Positions 26,934 through 35,643 of a stretch of 54,525 nt of DNA are shown piece by piece. The notes beneath the pieces are model-generated. The model had not been told where the DNA came from and made no database searches. It saw only the letters and a list, made by a program, of their open reading frames with translations. The DNA comes from an uncultured Paracoccaceae bacterium (GTDB taxonomy: Bacteria; Pseudomonadota; Alphaproteobacteria; Rhodobacterales; Rhodobacteraceae): NCBI GenBank assembly GCA_905182105.1, contig CAJJAR010000041.1, positions 1 through 54,525 of the forward strand. Direction: 5' to 3'. How positions within the stretch are numbered: the stretch's first letter is position 1; each line of letters opens with the position of its first letter. The position numbers were made by a program, and so were the translations under genes.

Positions 26934-28286
26934 CAGATCTTCCGCCAAAGCTAAAAAACTGCTCAAACAAGGTGTCATTGCTGCACTACATGCGCTTGTT
27001 TCGCCAAGACATTATATTGGCGCAACCTGCTACGCCTGTACCGCGCGTGGGTGGCTGAATTTCGCACGCCGTTATTTCACAGTTAGATGATCAATCAGCC
27101 TGAGTTGATTAAGACAGTTCTAAAAGATCGACCTGATGATTTCCCCAAATCCAATCGCATTGGGGAGGGGTTGCGCCCGTCGCTGGGAAACTCGGTATTC
27201 CTGACCAATGGAGATACGTGGAAACGCCAGCGCCGCATTATCGACCCAGCGTTTGAGGGCGGACGCTTACGCGAAACCTATCCAGCGATGTGGGACGCCG
27301 CAGAGGCGGCTGCGACGCGCCTAAACCAGTGCGATGGTGATGTGGTGGAGATCGAGGAAGAAACCAGCCACGCGGCTCCTGATGTGATTTTCCGCACGCT
27401 GTTTTTAATTCCAATCGAACATAAAATTGCGCGCGATGTGTTTGATGAATTCCGTATTTATCAGCGCAAGCCAACCGATCCTGAACATTGCAGCCTTCCT
27501 GCCATTGCCCAGATGGATGCCGTGCCTGTTTCGCCGTGATACAAAAGTCAGTGCGCGCAAGATCAGGGTGTTGATTACACAGCTGACGACAGAGCGAATG
27601 GATGCGATACACACGGGCACTGCACCGGATGATCTGGCGACCAAGATCATGACAACTGCCGACCCTGAAACAGGTGAGACGTTCGAAATTGAAGAGATGG
27701 TGGATCAGGTCGCGATCTTTTTTCTTGCAGGTCATGAAACCAGTGGTTCGGCGTTGGCGTGGGCTTTGTATTTGATGGCGTGTTATCCTGAATGGCAGGA
27801 GAAGGTGACCGATGAGGCGCAGGTTTTGACGTCTGACCAATTTGGGTTGATTTTCAAGCTACGGATTTCACGCGATGTGTTTCGCGGAATCATACGGCTT
27901 TATCCACCCGTTCCGATGATGGTACGCGAAGCGTCCTGTCCTGAGCAGTTTCGCGATCGTGAAGTTAAGGTTGGCAGTTAAGCAGTAATTAGCCCGTGGT
28001 ATCTGCATCGCCATGAACGGCTTTTGGACAATCCAGATGGATTTGATCCAACACGGTGGGGCATGGAGAATGGTAGGAAGTGTCAGCGCGACGCCTACAT
28101 TCCGTTTTCAGTAGGCAGTCGTGTTTGCACGGGCGCAGGTTTTGCCAAGGTTGAAGGGGTTTGATCCTGTCGCGTATTTTGCGGAATTTCCGATTCGAAT
28201 TGGTGGATGTAGAACCACCTATTCCAGTGGCGCATTTGACCGTAAGATCGCGTGATGACATCCGTTTGCGAATTGTCCGTCGCTAA
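26930..28286 (+). pseudogene. Decayed cytochrome P450
   Basis: Begins MTDLPPKLKNCSNKVSLLHY with ATGA overlap to the preceding pseudogene. A frame change near 27033 and a TAG before 27087 are followed by RPDDFPKSNRIGEGLRPSLG and GDTWKRQRRIIDPAF. After another shift near 27475 come the I-helix motif FFLAGHETSGSALAW and, interrupted by a TAA near 27979, the heme-Cys loop FSVGSRVCTGAGF. The ending continues as LSRILRNFRFELVDVEPP after one more shift to TAA at 28284. A P450 would oxidise hydrophobic substrates using a ferredoxin partner. Broken together with its neighbour, probably once an operon. Confidence 0.88.
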
Positions 28287-28311
28287 CATTAAAAATGTCT
28301 GTCGCTAACAT
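28274..28311. promoter_or_regulatory. Direct repeats upstream of aldolase gene
   Basis: TGTCCGTCGCTAACAT (28274-28289) and TGTCTGTCGCTAACAT (28296-28311) differ at one base and start 22 bp apart, two helical turns. CGCTAACA resembles a half-site of LacI-type regulators such as CceR, which controls central carbon genes in alphaproteobacteria. The second copy begins 82 bases upstream of the aldolase start. The first overlaps the end of the dead P450 gene. Confidence 0.4.
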
Positions 28312-28377
28312 GTACCAATGAATTTGCGCCTGACTTAGGAATACTAAACGAAAGTATCATTTACGGAGGCGTATTAG

Positions 28378-29259
28378 ATGTTGGATCAAGTCACACAAAT
28401 TACGAGCGGCGCAGGGTTTATTGCAGCCTTGGATCAATCAGGTGGGTCTACGCCAAAGGCCCTTGGACTCTATGGTGTCGATGCATCTGCTTACGGTTCA
28501 GAGGAAGAAATGTTTGCCGAAGTTCAGCGTATGCGTGAACGCATCATCCTTGCCCCAGATTTTGACAACAACAAAGTCATCGGCGCGATCCTGTTTGAAC
28601 GCACAATGGATGAAACCATCGGTGGTAAGCCTGTTGCGCACTACCTTTGGGAAGACACAGGTGTTGTTCCATTCTTGAAAATCGATAAGGGTCTTGGGGA
28701 TGAAGCCAACGGCGTTCAGTTGATGAAAGAAATGCCAGAGCTTGAGGCCACATTGGCCAAGGCAAAGGCGGCAGGCATCTTTGGGACAAAAGAACGTTCT
28801 TTCATTAAATCGGCCAACCGCGCGGGCATCGTAAAAGTCGTTTCCCAGCATTTCGAGATTGCGCAAATGGTGATCGCTGCAGGTCTGGTTCCAATTATTG
28901 AGCCAGAGGTTGATATTCACGCCCCGGACAAGGCAGAAGCCGAAGACATGTTGCGGGCTGCATTGTTTGCAGAACTGGCGCTATTGCCAAAAGGTCAGCA
29001 AGTGATGCTGAAGCTTACGATACCTGAAAACGCAGGCCAGTATGACGAGCTTGCGGATCATCCGGCAGTAATGCGCGTCGTGGCATTGTCCGGTGGTTAT
29101 TCCACGGATGAAGCCACTGCGCGTTTGTCACGTAACAGCAAGATGATCGCTAGCTTTTCACGTGCTCTGACCCAGGGGCTGCAGCGTGATATGTCGGATT
29201 CTGAGTTTGACACAGCTTTGGCTGCAAATATCGACAAGATCTATAAAGCTTCGGCTTAA
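28378..29259 (+). CDS. Fructose-bisphosphate aldolase class I
   Basis: Class I (Schiff-base) aldolase of the short bacterial type, 293 residues, cleaving fructose 1,6-bisphosphate to triose phosphates. The N-terminal AALDQSGGSTPKALGLYG and the GAILFERTMD, PFLKIDKGL and PIIEPEVDIH motifs identify it; the Schiff-base Lys is expected in VMLKLTIPE. GGAGG is 11 bases before the ATG. It has a sharp 3-base gap to the convergent RHH gene. Direct repeats upstream may hold an operator. Length is normal and the coding sequence intact. Confidence 0.92.
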   Translation: MLDQVTQITSGAGFIAALDQSGGSTPKALGLYGVDASAYGSEEEMFAEVQRMRERIILAPDFDNNKVIGAILFERTMDETIGGKPVAHYLWEDTGVVPFLKIDKGLGDEANGVQLMKEMPELEATLAKAKAAGIFGTKERSFIKSANRAGIVKVVSQHFEIAQMVIAAGLVPIIEPEVDIHAPDKAEAEDMLRAALFAELALLPKGQQVMLKLTIPENAGQYDELADHPAVMRVVALSGGYSTDEATARLSRNSKMIASFSRALTQGLQRDMSDSEFDTALAANIDKIYKASA

Positions 29260-29262
29260 CAC

Positions 29263-29496
29263 CTAAGGTTTTTGATCACGCTCGGCCTTGATCGCCGCAA
29301 GTACATAAAGACGGATAGCAGAGGCTAAGCCAATATCTGCGGTCCGATTTACATCAATTTCTGATGCCAGTGCGTTGATAGGAATTGATTTTTTTGTCGA
29401 CATGCGCCGAAACTCCACCCAAAATTCATCCTCTAGTGAAACCGATGTTCGGTGCCCTTTAAGGGTTAGTGAGCGTTTGACAGGTCGTCCGCTCAT
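29263..29496 (-). CDS. Ribbon-helix-helix domain protein
   Basis: A 77-residue protein with the RHH_4-type pattern RTSVSLEDEFWVEFRRMS followed by SIPINALASEID. Such domains usually bind DNA as dimers, but this family's role is unknown. It is the last gene of a tight minus-strand run after fumC and the DUF4169 gene; the start overlaps the DUF4169 stop by 4 bases. That position in roseobacters is, as I recall, constant. Confidence 0.85.
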   Translation of the reverse strand: MSGRPVKRSLTLKGHRTSVSLEDEFWVEFRRMSTKKSIPINALASEIDVNRTADIGLASAIRLYVLAAIKAERDQKP

Positions 29497-29678
29497 GACT
29501 TTGGTGTATCTAGTTTATGGCCATCTAACAGGCGCACAACGTTGTTGGTCGTTTGCGCCTGCTGGTCTTTTTCTGCTTTGGTCCGCCCGAACTTAGCCGC
29601 GTTGGCATCGGCTTGAGTCTGTTTTTCGACCCGTGCCTTTGCCTTGCGAAACTTGTTTAGGTTGACCGGTTCGCTCAT
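29493..29678 (-). CDS. DUF4169 small protein
   Basis: A 61-residue basic protein with the DUF4169 form: [20 protein letters not shown], then [15 protein letters not shown] and a C-terminal LDGHKLD. It is mostly predicted helix and very rich in Lys, Arg and Ala. It overlaps fumC on one side and the RHH gene on the other by 4 bases each, so all three are probably co-transcribed. No function is known. Confidence 0.85.
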   Translation of the reverse strand: MSEPVNLNKFRKAKARVEKQTQADANAAKFGRTKAEKDQQAQTTNNVVRLLDGHKLDTPKS

Positions 29679-31066
29679 TTTGGGCCGATCATGTTTTCTG
29701 GACGTACAACCCGCTCGAATGTTTCGGCGTCTACAAAGCCAAGGGCGATTGCTTCTTCCTTGAGGGTCGTACCATTTTTGTGGGCTGTCTTGGCAACCTT
29801 GGTCGCGTTGTCGTAACCGATCTCAGGGGCCAGTGCGGTCACCAACATTAGGCTTTCGCGCATCAGGCGTTCAATACGATCTGGATCAGCTTGCAAATCA
29901 ACCATCAGGTTGTCGGTGAAGGCAGAAGACGCATCGCCCAACAACTGCATGGATTGCAGCACGTTATAAGACATCATCGGCTTGTAAACGTTCAACTCGA
30001 AATGGCCCTGTGAGCCTGCGAAACCAACGGCTGCATCGTTGCCCATGACGTGGATACAAACCTGCGTCAGCGCCTCGCATTGTGTCGGGTTTACTTTGCC
30101 CGGCATGATGGATGAACCCGGTTCGTTTTCTGGCAATACCAGTTCGCCCAAACCACAACGTGGGCCAGAGCCCAAAAGGCGGATGTCGTTGGCGATTTTG
30201 AACAGGGACGCGGCAACAGTTTTCAGCGCGCCAGATATTTCGACCATGGCGTCATGTGCTGCTAAAGCCTCAAATTTGTTCGGGGCTGTCACGAAGGGCA
30301 GGCCGGTGATTTTCGCCATATTGGCGGCAACCATAACGTCCCAACCTTTTTGCGTGTTCAGGCCCGTGCCAACGGCTGTGCCGCCCTGTGCCAATTCATA
30401 GATGCGCCCCAAGGCGTCGTTGACGCGGCGGATGCCCATCGCAACCTGATGCGTGTAGCCTGAGAATTCTTGGCTTAGTGTCAGGGGTGTTGCGTCTTGG
30501 GTGTGGGTACGTCCGATTTTAATGATGCCATCGAATTGAACCACTTTGGCCTGCAATGCCGCGTGCAGCTTTTCCAGACCTGGCAACAACACGTCGCGTG
30601 CAGTCATCGCCGCAGAGATGTGCATTGCGGTTGGGAATGTATCGTTTGAGGACTGACCCATGTTGCAGTGATCATTCGGGTGCACTGGATCTTTGGAACC
30701 GATCACGCCGCCAAGCAGTTCAATTGCGCGGTTCGCGATGACCTCGTTTGAGTTCATGTTGGACTGGGTGCCGGAACCTGTCTGCCAAACTACCAATGGG
30801 AAGTTGTCGTCGAATTTACCTTCGATCACTTCGCCTGCCGCCTCAACAATCGCGTTGCCCAGTTTCAGGTCAAGCGATCCCTGGGTCATGTTGGCTTGTG
30901 CGCAGGCTTTCTTGATCACACCAAGGGCGCGGACGATAGCGATGGGTTGTTTTTCCCAACCGATTGGAAAGTTGATGATAGAGCGCTGTGTTTGCGCACC
31001 CCAATACTTGTCCGAAGGGACTTCTAATGGGCCAAAGCTATCGGTTTCTGTACGGGTGTTTGTCAT
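29675..31066 (-). CDS. fumC: Fumarate hydratase class II
   Basis: Oxygen-stable fumarase of 463 residues that hydrates fumarate to malate in the TCA cycle. The signature [13 protein letters not shown] is at about residue 317, and [32 protein letters not shown] and [14 protein letters not shown] are in place. AGGAG is 8 bases before the ATG at 31066. It leads a run fumC-DUF4169-RHH. sspB is upstream on the same strand with an 83-base gap. Confidence 0.97.
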   Translation of the reverse strand: MTNTRTETDSFGPLEVPSDKYWGAQTQRSIINFPIGWEKQPIAIVRALGVIKKACAQANMTQGSLDLKLGNAIVEAAGEVIEGKFDDNFPLVVWQTGSGTQSNMNSNEVIANRAIELLGGVIGSKDPVHPNDHCNMGQSSNDTFPTAMHISAAMTARDVLLPGLEKLHAALQAKVVQFDGIIKIGRTHTQDATPLTLSQEFSGYTHQVAMGIRRVNDALGRIYELAQGGTAVGTGLNTQKGWDVMVAANMAKITGLPFVTAPNKFEALAAHDAMVEISGALKTVAASLFKIANDIRLLGSGPRCGLGELVLPENEPGSSIMPGKVNPTQCEALTQVCIHVMGNDAAVGFAGSQGHFELNVYKPMMSYNVLQSMQLLGDASSAFTDNLMVDLQADPDRIERLMRESLMLVTALAPEIGYDNATKVAKTAHKNGTTLKEEAIALGFVDAETFERVVRPENMIGPK

Positions 31067-31149
31067 CTGGGCGCTCCTAGCGAATACGTTGCATAGCGTT
31101 TACCGCTACAAACCCTAACAGGCAATTGGAGTCAGTGCGCTAACATGCT

Positions 31150-31662
31150 CTATTTGCGGAAGCTGTCCAAAGATACGACTTCTGCTGGTTTCGAGGGTTC
31201 ATCATCTGGGTCAGATTCTTCTACGACAAATGGTTTTGGTTCTGGCATTTGAACCGGTTCGTTTTCGCCCCGCTCTTCGTCGATTTCGCCATCAAAATCT
31301 TCGTCATTTTCAGCGGCTTCAAAGCGCAGTCCAAATTCAACGGATGGATCAACGAAAGTTTTGATCGAGTCATATGGAACAAACAACGGTTCTGGCGCAT
31401 CGCCAAAGTTCAAGCGAATACCAAAACCATCCTCGCCAACTTCAAGGCGGTCATACCAGTGCTGCATCACAACGGTCATTTCCTCAGGGTAACGATCAGA
31501 CAGCCAATCCGCCAATTCGGCATCTGGATGTGTGGTGCGAAACGTAATGAAGAAGTGGTGAGAGCCGGGGAGACCATTGGCCTGCACGTCCGTTAGAACG
31601 CGTTTGATAAGGCTGCGCATCGCGTCGTGCATCAGATTGCCGTAGTCGATGGTGTCGCTCAT
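31150..31662 (-). CDS. sspB: SspB-family ClpXP adaptor
   Basis: Alphaproteobacterial SspB-like protein, 170 residues. SspB holds ssrA-tagged proteins and delivers them to ClpXP. The folded part reads HHFFITFRTTHPDAELADWL, EEMTVVMQHWYDRLEVGEDG and FVPYDSIKTFVDPSVEFGL; an acidic linker and a C-terminal tail (PAEVVSLDSFRK) follow, the latter being the ClpX-binding part. I chose ATG at 31662 (AAGGGGAT upstream) rather than the frame start at 31731. The ssrA gene that makes the tag lies 2.3 kb away on the same strand. Confidence 0.9.
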   Translation of the reverse strand: MSDTIDYGNLMHDAMRSLIKRVLTDVQANGLPGSHHFFITFRTTHPDAELADWLSDRYPEEMTVVMQHWYDRLEVGEDGFGIRLNFGDAPEPLFVPYDSIKTFVDPSVEFGLRFEAAENDEDFDGEIDEERGENEPVQMPEPKPFVVEESDPDDEPSKPAEVVSLDSFRK

Positions 31663-31696
31663 GGCGGATCCCCTTATCTCAATTGCAGCAACCATA

Positions 31697-31722
31697 CCCT
31701 TTTTCACGGCGGTGAAAAGAGG
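31697..31722. terminator. Possible terminator between chrA and sspB
   Basis: CTTTTTCAC and GTGAAAAG form an 8-pair stem with a GGC/GCC-type loop downstream of chrA on the minus strand. There is no clear T run after it, so it may only be a stabilising hairpin. Confidence 0.3.
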
Positions 31723-31743
31723 GCAGCGCAAATTGGCCCCGAT

Positions 31744-32985
31744 CTACAAGAGAGACAGTCCCATACCAGCCAGCGCCATCACGCCCATCGTGGTCACAAG
31801 GCCGAGTTTGAAGCGCAACATCAAGATCGCAGCACCTATAGTTAGGATTGTTGCAATGACGTTGATGGAGGAAAACGCTGGCAAGGGCATGGCACCACAA
31901 TTGTTCACCTGATCAAAGATAACATGCAAGGCAAACCAGATTGAAAGGTTCAGGATAACACCAACAACAGCGGCGGTGATGGCACTAAGGGCCGCTGACA
32001 ATCTTGGGCGTGATGTCAGGGTCTCGATGTAGGGGCCGGCAGCGAAAATCCACAAGAAACAGGGTGTGAACGTCACCCAAAGTGCAAGTAAACCAGCCGC
32101 TATCGCAAGGCCAATGCCGCCATTTGCTGCCCCCGCAAGGATCGCGACAAATTCTGTGACTAAGATCAATGGCCCAGGTGTGGTCTCAGCCAAGCCGAGT
32201 GCGTCGATCATTTGGCCTGATGTCACCCAGCCGTAATCTTGAAGGACGGTTTGGCTCATGTATGCCAACACAGCATAGGCACCGCCAAAGGTGACAACTG
32301 CCAGTTTGGAAAAGAACAGTCCTAATTGGATTAGGAAGTCAGCTTGTAACAGCCATAGCATGAGCATCGGTGTTGCCCACAGTGCAGACCAGATCAAAAC
32401 GGTGCGCAGCGTCTGACCTGCAGGGATGTGGACGGGGGCGGTTGTTGCGCTGTCGGCTTTGCTTGTGACGTACCCATAAATAGCAGCAAAAGCGATGATC
32501 AGAGGGAAAGGTAACCCAAACGCAAACAAGGCGACAAATGCCAATCCTGCTAAGACCCAAGCAGAATTCGTGCCTAAGGCTTTGTTCCCAAGTCTTAGAA
32601 GTGCTTGTAGCACAACGATAATTACTGCAGCCTTGATGCCCACAAACGCTGCTTTAACAAGGGGCACTTGGCCATACGAGATATAGGCGAACGCCAGTGC
32701 AAAGATGACCAATGCGCCGGGCACAACAAACAATAACCCCGCCAGTAGCCCGCCAAACACACCGCGAATGCGCCAGCCCGCATAGGTCGCCAATTGCATT
32801 GCTTCAGGGCCTGGCAACAACATGCACAGTGACAGGGCACGCAGGAACTGATCCTCGGTCAGCCAACGGCGGCGTTCGACAAGTTCTTCATGCATGATCG
32901 CTATTTGGGCCGCTGGACCGCCAAAAGACAGCAATCCAATACGCCCAAAGGCACGAAACATATCTGGTAAGGTTTGCGTGCTCAT
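31744..32985 (-). CDS. chrA: Chromate transporter ChrA
   Basis: Two-domain CHR-family membrane protein of 413 residues with about ten to twelve membrane helices, exporting chromate. Each half carries a related motif: FGRIGLLSFGGPAAQIAIMH and PGPEAMQLATYAGWRIRG in the first, and LAVVTFGGAYAVLAYMSQ with TPGPLILVTEFVAILAG in the second. ATG at 32985 overlaps the stop of chrB (4 bases), so the two are translated together; an in-frame start at 33006 is less likely. Length is normal for the long form. Confidence 0.93.
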   Translation of the reverse strand: MSTQTLPDMFRAFGRIGLLSFGGPAAQIAIMHEELVERRRWLTEDQFLRALSLCMLLPGPEAMQLATYAGWRIRGVFGGLLAGLLFVVPGALVIFALAFAYISYGQVPLVKAAFVGIKAAVIIVVLQALLRLGNKALGTNSAWVLAGLAFVALFAFGLPFPLIIAFAAIYGYVTSKADSATTAPVHIPAGQTLRTVLIWSALWATPMLMLWLLQADFLIQLGLFFSKLAVVTFGGAYAVLAYMSQTVLQDYGWVTSGQMIDALGLAETTPGPLILVTEFVAILAGAANGGIGLAIAAGLLALWVTFTPCFLWIFAAGPYIETLTSRPRLSAALSAITAAVVGVILNLSIWFALHVIFDQVNNCGAMPLPAFSSINVIATILTIGAAILMLRFKLGLVTTMGVMALAGMGLSLL

Positions 32986-33797
32986 GATGGTTTTCCTGTT
33001 GGCCAAGTGTGGCGTTCTTCAGTCCCATCACGCGCCCAGCGATATAGGGCATCATACAGGTGCAAACCTGCCTCAAGCTGTTCCAGATCGTCACGGTATT
33101 GGCGTGATAAGCCCACTGACAATGCCAACAGACCTGCAGCCTCTGGCGCAAGGTCATGGTTGTCAGTGTCTGCGGCACAAACGACTGTTGATAGACGATC
33201 AAGGGCAGGGGTGCGCAATCCAAATTCGTCTAACATTGTATCAAAGGTACAGGTGTCGCCGCGGTGGCTCCAAAACGTGTCCTCAATGTCAAACGGGATT
33301 GCGTTGTAGCGTTCTGATACACCGATGACTTCAGCAGGTGAGACGAATAGAAAGCGTGCGTCTTTGTCGACGAAGCGGCGGATCAGCCAAAGACAGGCGA
33401 TGCGATTAATCTTGGGCCGGTGGCGTGTGACCCACAGCGAATGGCCTTGGTCCATTGGAGGCAAATTGGCCGAAGGGATACGGGGCGCTTGGCTCAGATC
33501 GCGCCAACCATAGTTGCCGCCAGACAGGTATTCAGACTGCAATCCTGCGCTGCGAAATTGGGCCGCCATACCTTGGCTTAGCTTGATCCCTTTCTGGCAA
33601 ATGATGATCGAAGGCTGGCCGTTCAGGCGGGTTATCAAACCCTGTAAATCAGTATTGGGATGGCAAAAAGCACCAGGAATTAGGTGCGGATCGTCATCAA
33701 AATCGGGGTCAATTGAGATATCAACGATCTGCGGACAGTTGGGCGTGCCAATGAGGCGCAGCAATTGTTGTGGGGTGATTTCATTCGGAGCAGCCAT
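32982..33797 (-). CDS. Rhodanese-ChrB fusion, chromate resistance protein
   Basis: A 271-residue protein of two parts. Residues 1-105 form a rhodanese-like domain, with ICQKGIKLSQGMAAQFRSAG holding the candidate active Cys. Residues from about 118 (LWVTRHRPKINRIACLWLIR) to the end match the ChrB C-terminal domain, with DTFWSHRGDTCTFDTMLDEFG. ChrB senses or helps resist chromate. It precedes chrA with overlapping codons. AGGACA lies upstream of the ATG. Whether it regulates or is an enzyme is open. Confidence 0.87.
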   Translation of the reverse strand: MAAPNEITPQQLLRLIGTPNCPQIVDISIDPDFDDDPHLIPGAFCHPNTDLQGLITRLNGQPSIIICQKGIKLSQGMAAQFRSAGLQSEYLSGGNYGWRDLSQAPRIPSANLPPMDQGHSLWVTRHRPKINRIACLWLIRRFVDKDARFLFVSPAEVIGVSERYNAIPFDIEDTFWSHRGDTCTFDTMLDEFGLRTPALDRLSTVVCAADTDNHDLAPEAAGLLALSVGLSRQYRDDLEQLEAGLHLYDALYRWARDGTEERHTWPTGKPS

Positions 33798-33924
33798 AGC
33801 ATGTGTCCTATTTAAGTGGAGACATGCGAACCTTTGGCTTACGCCTCACGGGGTGTTCGCAGACAAACCCCATAAGCGTAAATAATCAGCCAAATGCGAA
33901 AGGGTCAATTGAAAACTATAGGGG

Positions 33925-34250
33925 GGAGTAAGTGCAGGTTTCTGTTGCCAGGTACCTGCGAACCCCGCCTTAGGTCGCTAAACGTAAGGACTTAAGTTTC
34001 AATAGATCCGGTTGCTTACGCAGCCATCGCCATTGGAGCACGATTGTTATTTGCAATTGTACATTTTGGGCCGATACGGTGGCACCCAGCCGAGAAAAAG
34101 CTAACCTCTTTAGACGTTTGTCGATCCTATTTCGACCCCATGATCCCCAAATAAAGGATGTTTGGTGGAGTCGCCGGGTACCGCCCCCGGGTCCAATCCG
34201 TTTATTACAAGCGCGTTTATTTCCATAGTCCCGAAGGACAATGTATATGT
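33925..34250 (-). ncRNA. ssrA: Two-piece tmRNA, circularly permuted ssrA gene
   Basis: The minus strand reads first the acceptor piece (about 34250 to 34163), ending GCGACTCCACCA, and then, after a 23-base spacer, the messenger-like piece starting GGGGTCG at 34139. GGGGTCG pairs with CGACTCC to rebuild the acceptor stem, and the GGATCGAC block follows. The T-arm is in GGACCCGGGGGCGGTACCC. The tag codons are at 34016-34054. This is the permuted arrangement known from alphaproteobacteria such as Caulobacter. The outer ends are estimated, within about 15 bases. It rescues stalled ribosomes and tags the product for SspB/ClpXP. Confidence 0.93.
34016..34054 (-). other. tmRNA proteolysis tag coding segment
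   Basis: Within the messenger piece of ssrA, twelve codons from GCA (resume codon) to TAA read ANNNRAPMAMAA. The terminal Ala-Ala is the ClpX recognition end. The position relative to the 5' end of the piece (about 85 bases) is normal. Confidence 0.9.
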
Positions 34251-34458
34251 AGGGGGGCTGCACAGAAATCTCAAGGGGTAAGGTGTTTGGGGGCGATTTT
34301 TAGTATTTTTACCGAGTGCGCATGAAAACCAAATATTTTCAATTATTAACGGGCCTTAATTGATGTAATAGCAGCGTCGGTACTACATCGGTATTATATA
34401 TGTTTTGCATCGGTGCAGGTATCGGCACCGCCAATCGGTTAACCCACCGAACGCAGGT

Positions 34459-34812
34459 TCACCCTAGATTGAGGATCAAAAACGCAGCCGCAAGGGCCGC
34501 TTCGATCCCGCCAAAAACCAGTACTTTGACCACAGGTGGTTTGTCTAGGATCAGCGACAAAACCCGACCAGTTGCGGCACCCACAAAAGCAAAGCCGATC
34601 ATGGCGTAGGCGACAGGGTCATCCAGCCAAAGGGCGCCCAATCCTGCCACAACAAACAATCCACCGACAGAGGCGCGCATCTCGCTTAGGCCCATCGTGG
34701 ATTTGGTTGGCTCTAGATCAAGGGCAGAGGCGGTGTAGCGAGGGGCCACAAATCCGAACAGACCAAAGCCGATGGTGAGGAGGGCGCAGAGGGTGTTGAT
34801 TATATCTACCAT
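34459..34812 (-). CDS. Small membrane protein, DUF4345-like
   Basis: A 117-residue protein with four predicted membrane helices: MVDIINTLCALLTIGFGLFG, SVGGLFVVAGLGALW, VAYAMIGFAFVGAATG and VLVFGGIEAALAAAFLIL. The EMRASVGGLFVVAGL segment is typical of DUF4345-like proteins, whose role is unknown. It stands alone between ssrA and the TetR gene, on the same strand as both. I have only sequence style for the family call. Confidence 0.75.
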   Translation of the reverse strand: MVDIINTLCALLTIGFGLFGFVAPRYTASALDLEPTKSTMGLSEMRASVGGLFVVAGLGALWLDDPVAYAMIGFAFVGAATGRVLSLILDKPPVVKVLVFGGIEAALAAAFLILNLG

Positions 34813-34908
34813 GAGAAACAGGTAGCATGTGGTGGGGAATAGGCAATGGCGGGTTTGTGGGCCTTAGCTGTCGCTCGCGGCTACTGCGCCAAAAGCGGTT
34901 TCCGCGCA

Positions 34909-35472
34909 TTAGACAAAGGTAGCAAAAGCGAGCCCTAAAGTTTGTTTGATGATTTCATTTGGAACGCCTTCTCTTTGCATCCGCATAGCATCACCGTTTT
35001 GCGCATCGCAAAAAAGGGCTGCCGCGTGGGTTGGGATGTCGGCCTTGAACTCTGCACGTGATTTTGCTGGTTCGATCCACGCTTCGTAGTTTCGAAGCGT
35101 TTGGGAACGAAACATATCAACTTTGTTGCCTGTGATCTCTCCAAGGCCTTCCCTGTGGGCACGCAGTGCTACCTGCAAGCATCCACTCGGAATACCAAGT
35201 GATTGGCGGTCCTGCGTAGTAAACGCAATAAGTGCCTCGATCTGCTGGGCAAACCCTTCGTTACTGGTCAAAATGTTGTGGAATGGGCCAAGTACCAATT
35301 CGCTGTAAAGATCTAGCACCGCGGCCTTCAAAACATCGTCGCTGCCAAATTCATGATAAAGACTAGGTTTGGAAACATCTGCTACTTTGCAGATGTGACT
35401 TATCGCTACATGCGTCGGCCGTCCTGTCCAATAACTCGTCAGAGCAATCTTCAAAACCGCATCGCGATCCAA
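34909..35472 (-). CDS. TetR-family regulator with displaced 5' end
   Basis: DNA-binding repressor of the TetR family. The helix-turn-helix is ISHICKVADVSKPSLYHEFG and the ligand domain follows. The open frame has no ATG and could start at TTG 35472. Upstream in the same frame is KNPKRGRPQTLDRDAVL, the normal N-terminal arm, cut by a TAA. If one A is removed from an A7 run (35498-35504), the frame joins an ATG at 35515, giving MPPLKNPKRGRPQ. So the true gene is probably 34909-35515 with a one-base shift, by mutation, slippage or sequencing error. It is divergent from a broken membrane gene that it may control. Confidence 0.8.
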   Translation of the reverse strand: MDRDAVLKIALTSYWTGRPTHVAISHICKVADVSKPSLYHEFGSDDVLKAAVLDLYSELVLGPFHNILTSNEGFAQQIEALIAFTTQDRQSLGIPSGCLQVALRAHREGLGEITGNKVDMFRSQTLRNYEAWIEPAKSRAEFKADIPTHAAALFCDAQNGDAMRMQREGVPNEIIKQTLGLAFATFV

Positions 35473-35593
35473 TGTTTGGGGGCGCCCTCGTTTAGGGTTT
35501 TTTTAATGGTGGCATATTCGTATCTGCAAGTATTTAAAAATTAACCAACTTATATCGTACCGTTAGTTACGAAATTATATCAAATCATCATTC

Positions 35594-35608
35594 GCTCTAC
35601 TAGAGCGT
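35594..35608. promoter_or_regulatory. Candidate TetR operator
   Basis: CGCTCTA-C-TAGAGCG is a perfect 7-bp inverted repeat around one base, in the 128-base gap between the divergent TetR and membrane genes. A weaker palindrome, TCGTA/TACGA, lies at 35555-35572. Size and place fit an autoregulatory TetR site. Confidence 0.45.
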
Positions 35609-35643
35609 TGTTCTGTAATTAATTTAGCCAAAGGATATGGAAT

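Noticed and set aside
33798..33924. A possible gene or palindrome upstream of chrB
   Set aside because: Only imperfect inverted pieces (tttggcttacgcc / ggcgta-like) are seen and no reading frame; too weak to call an operator.
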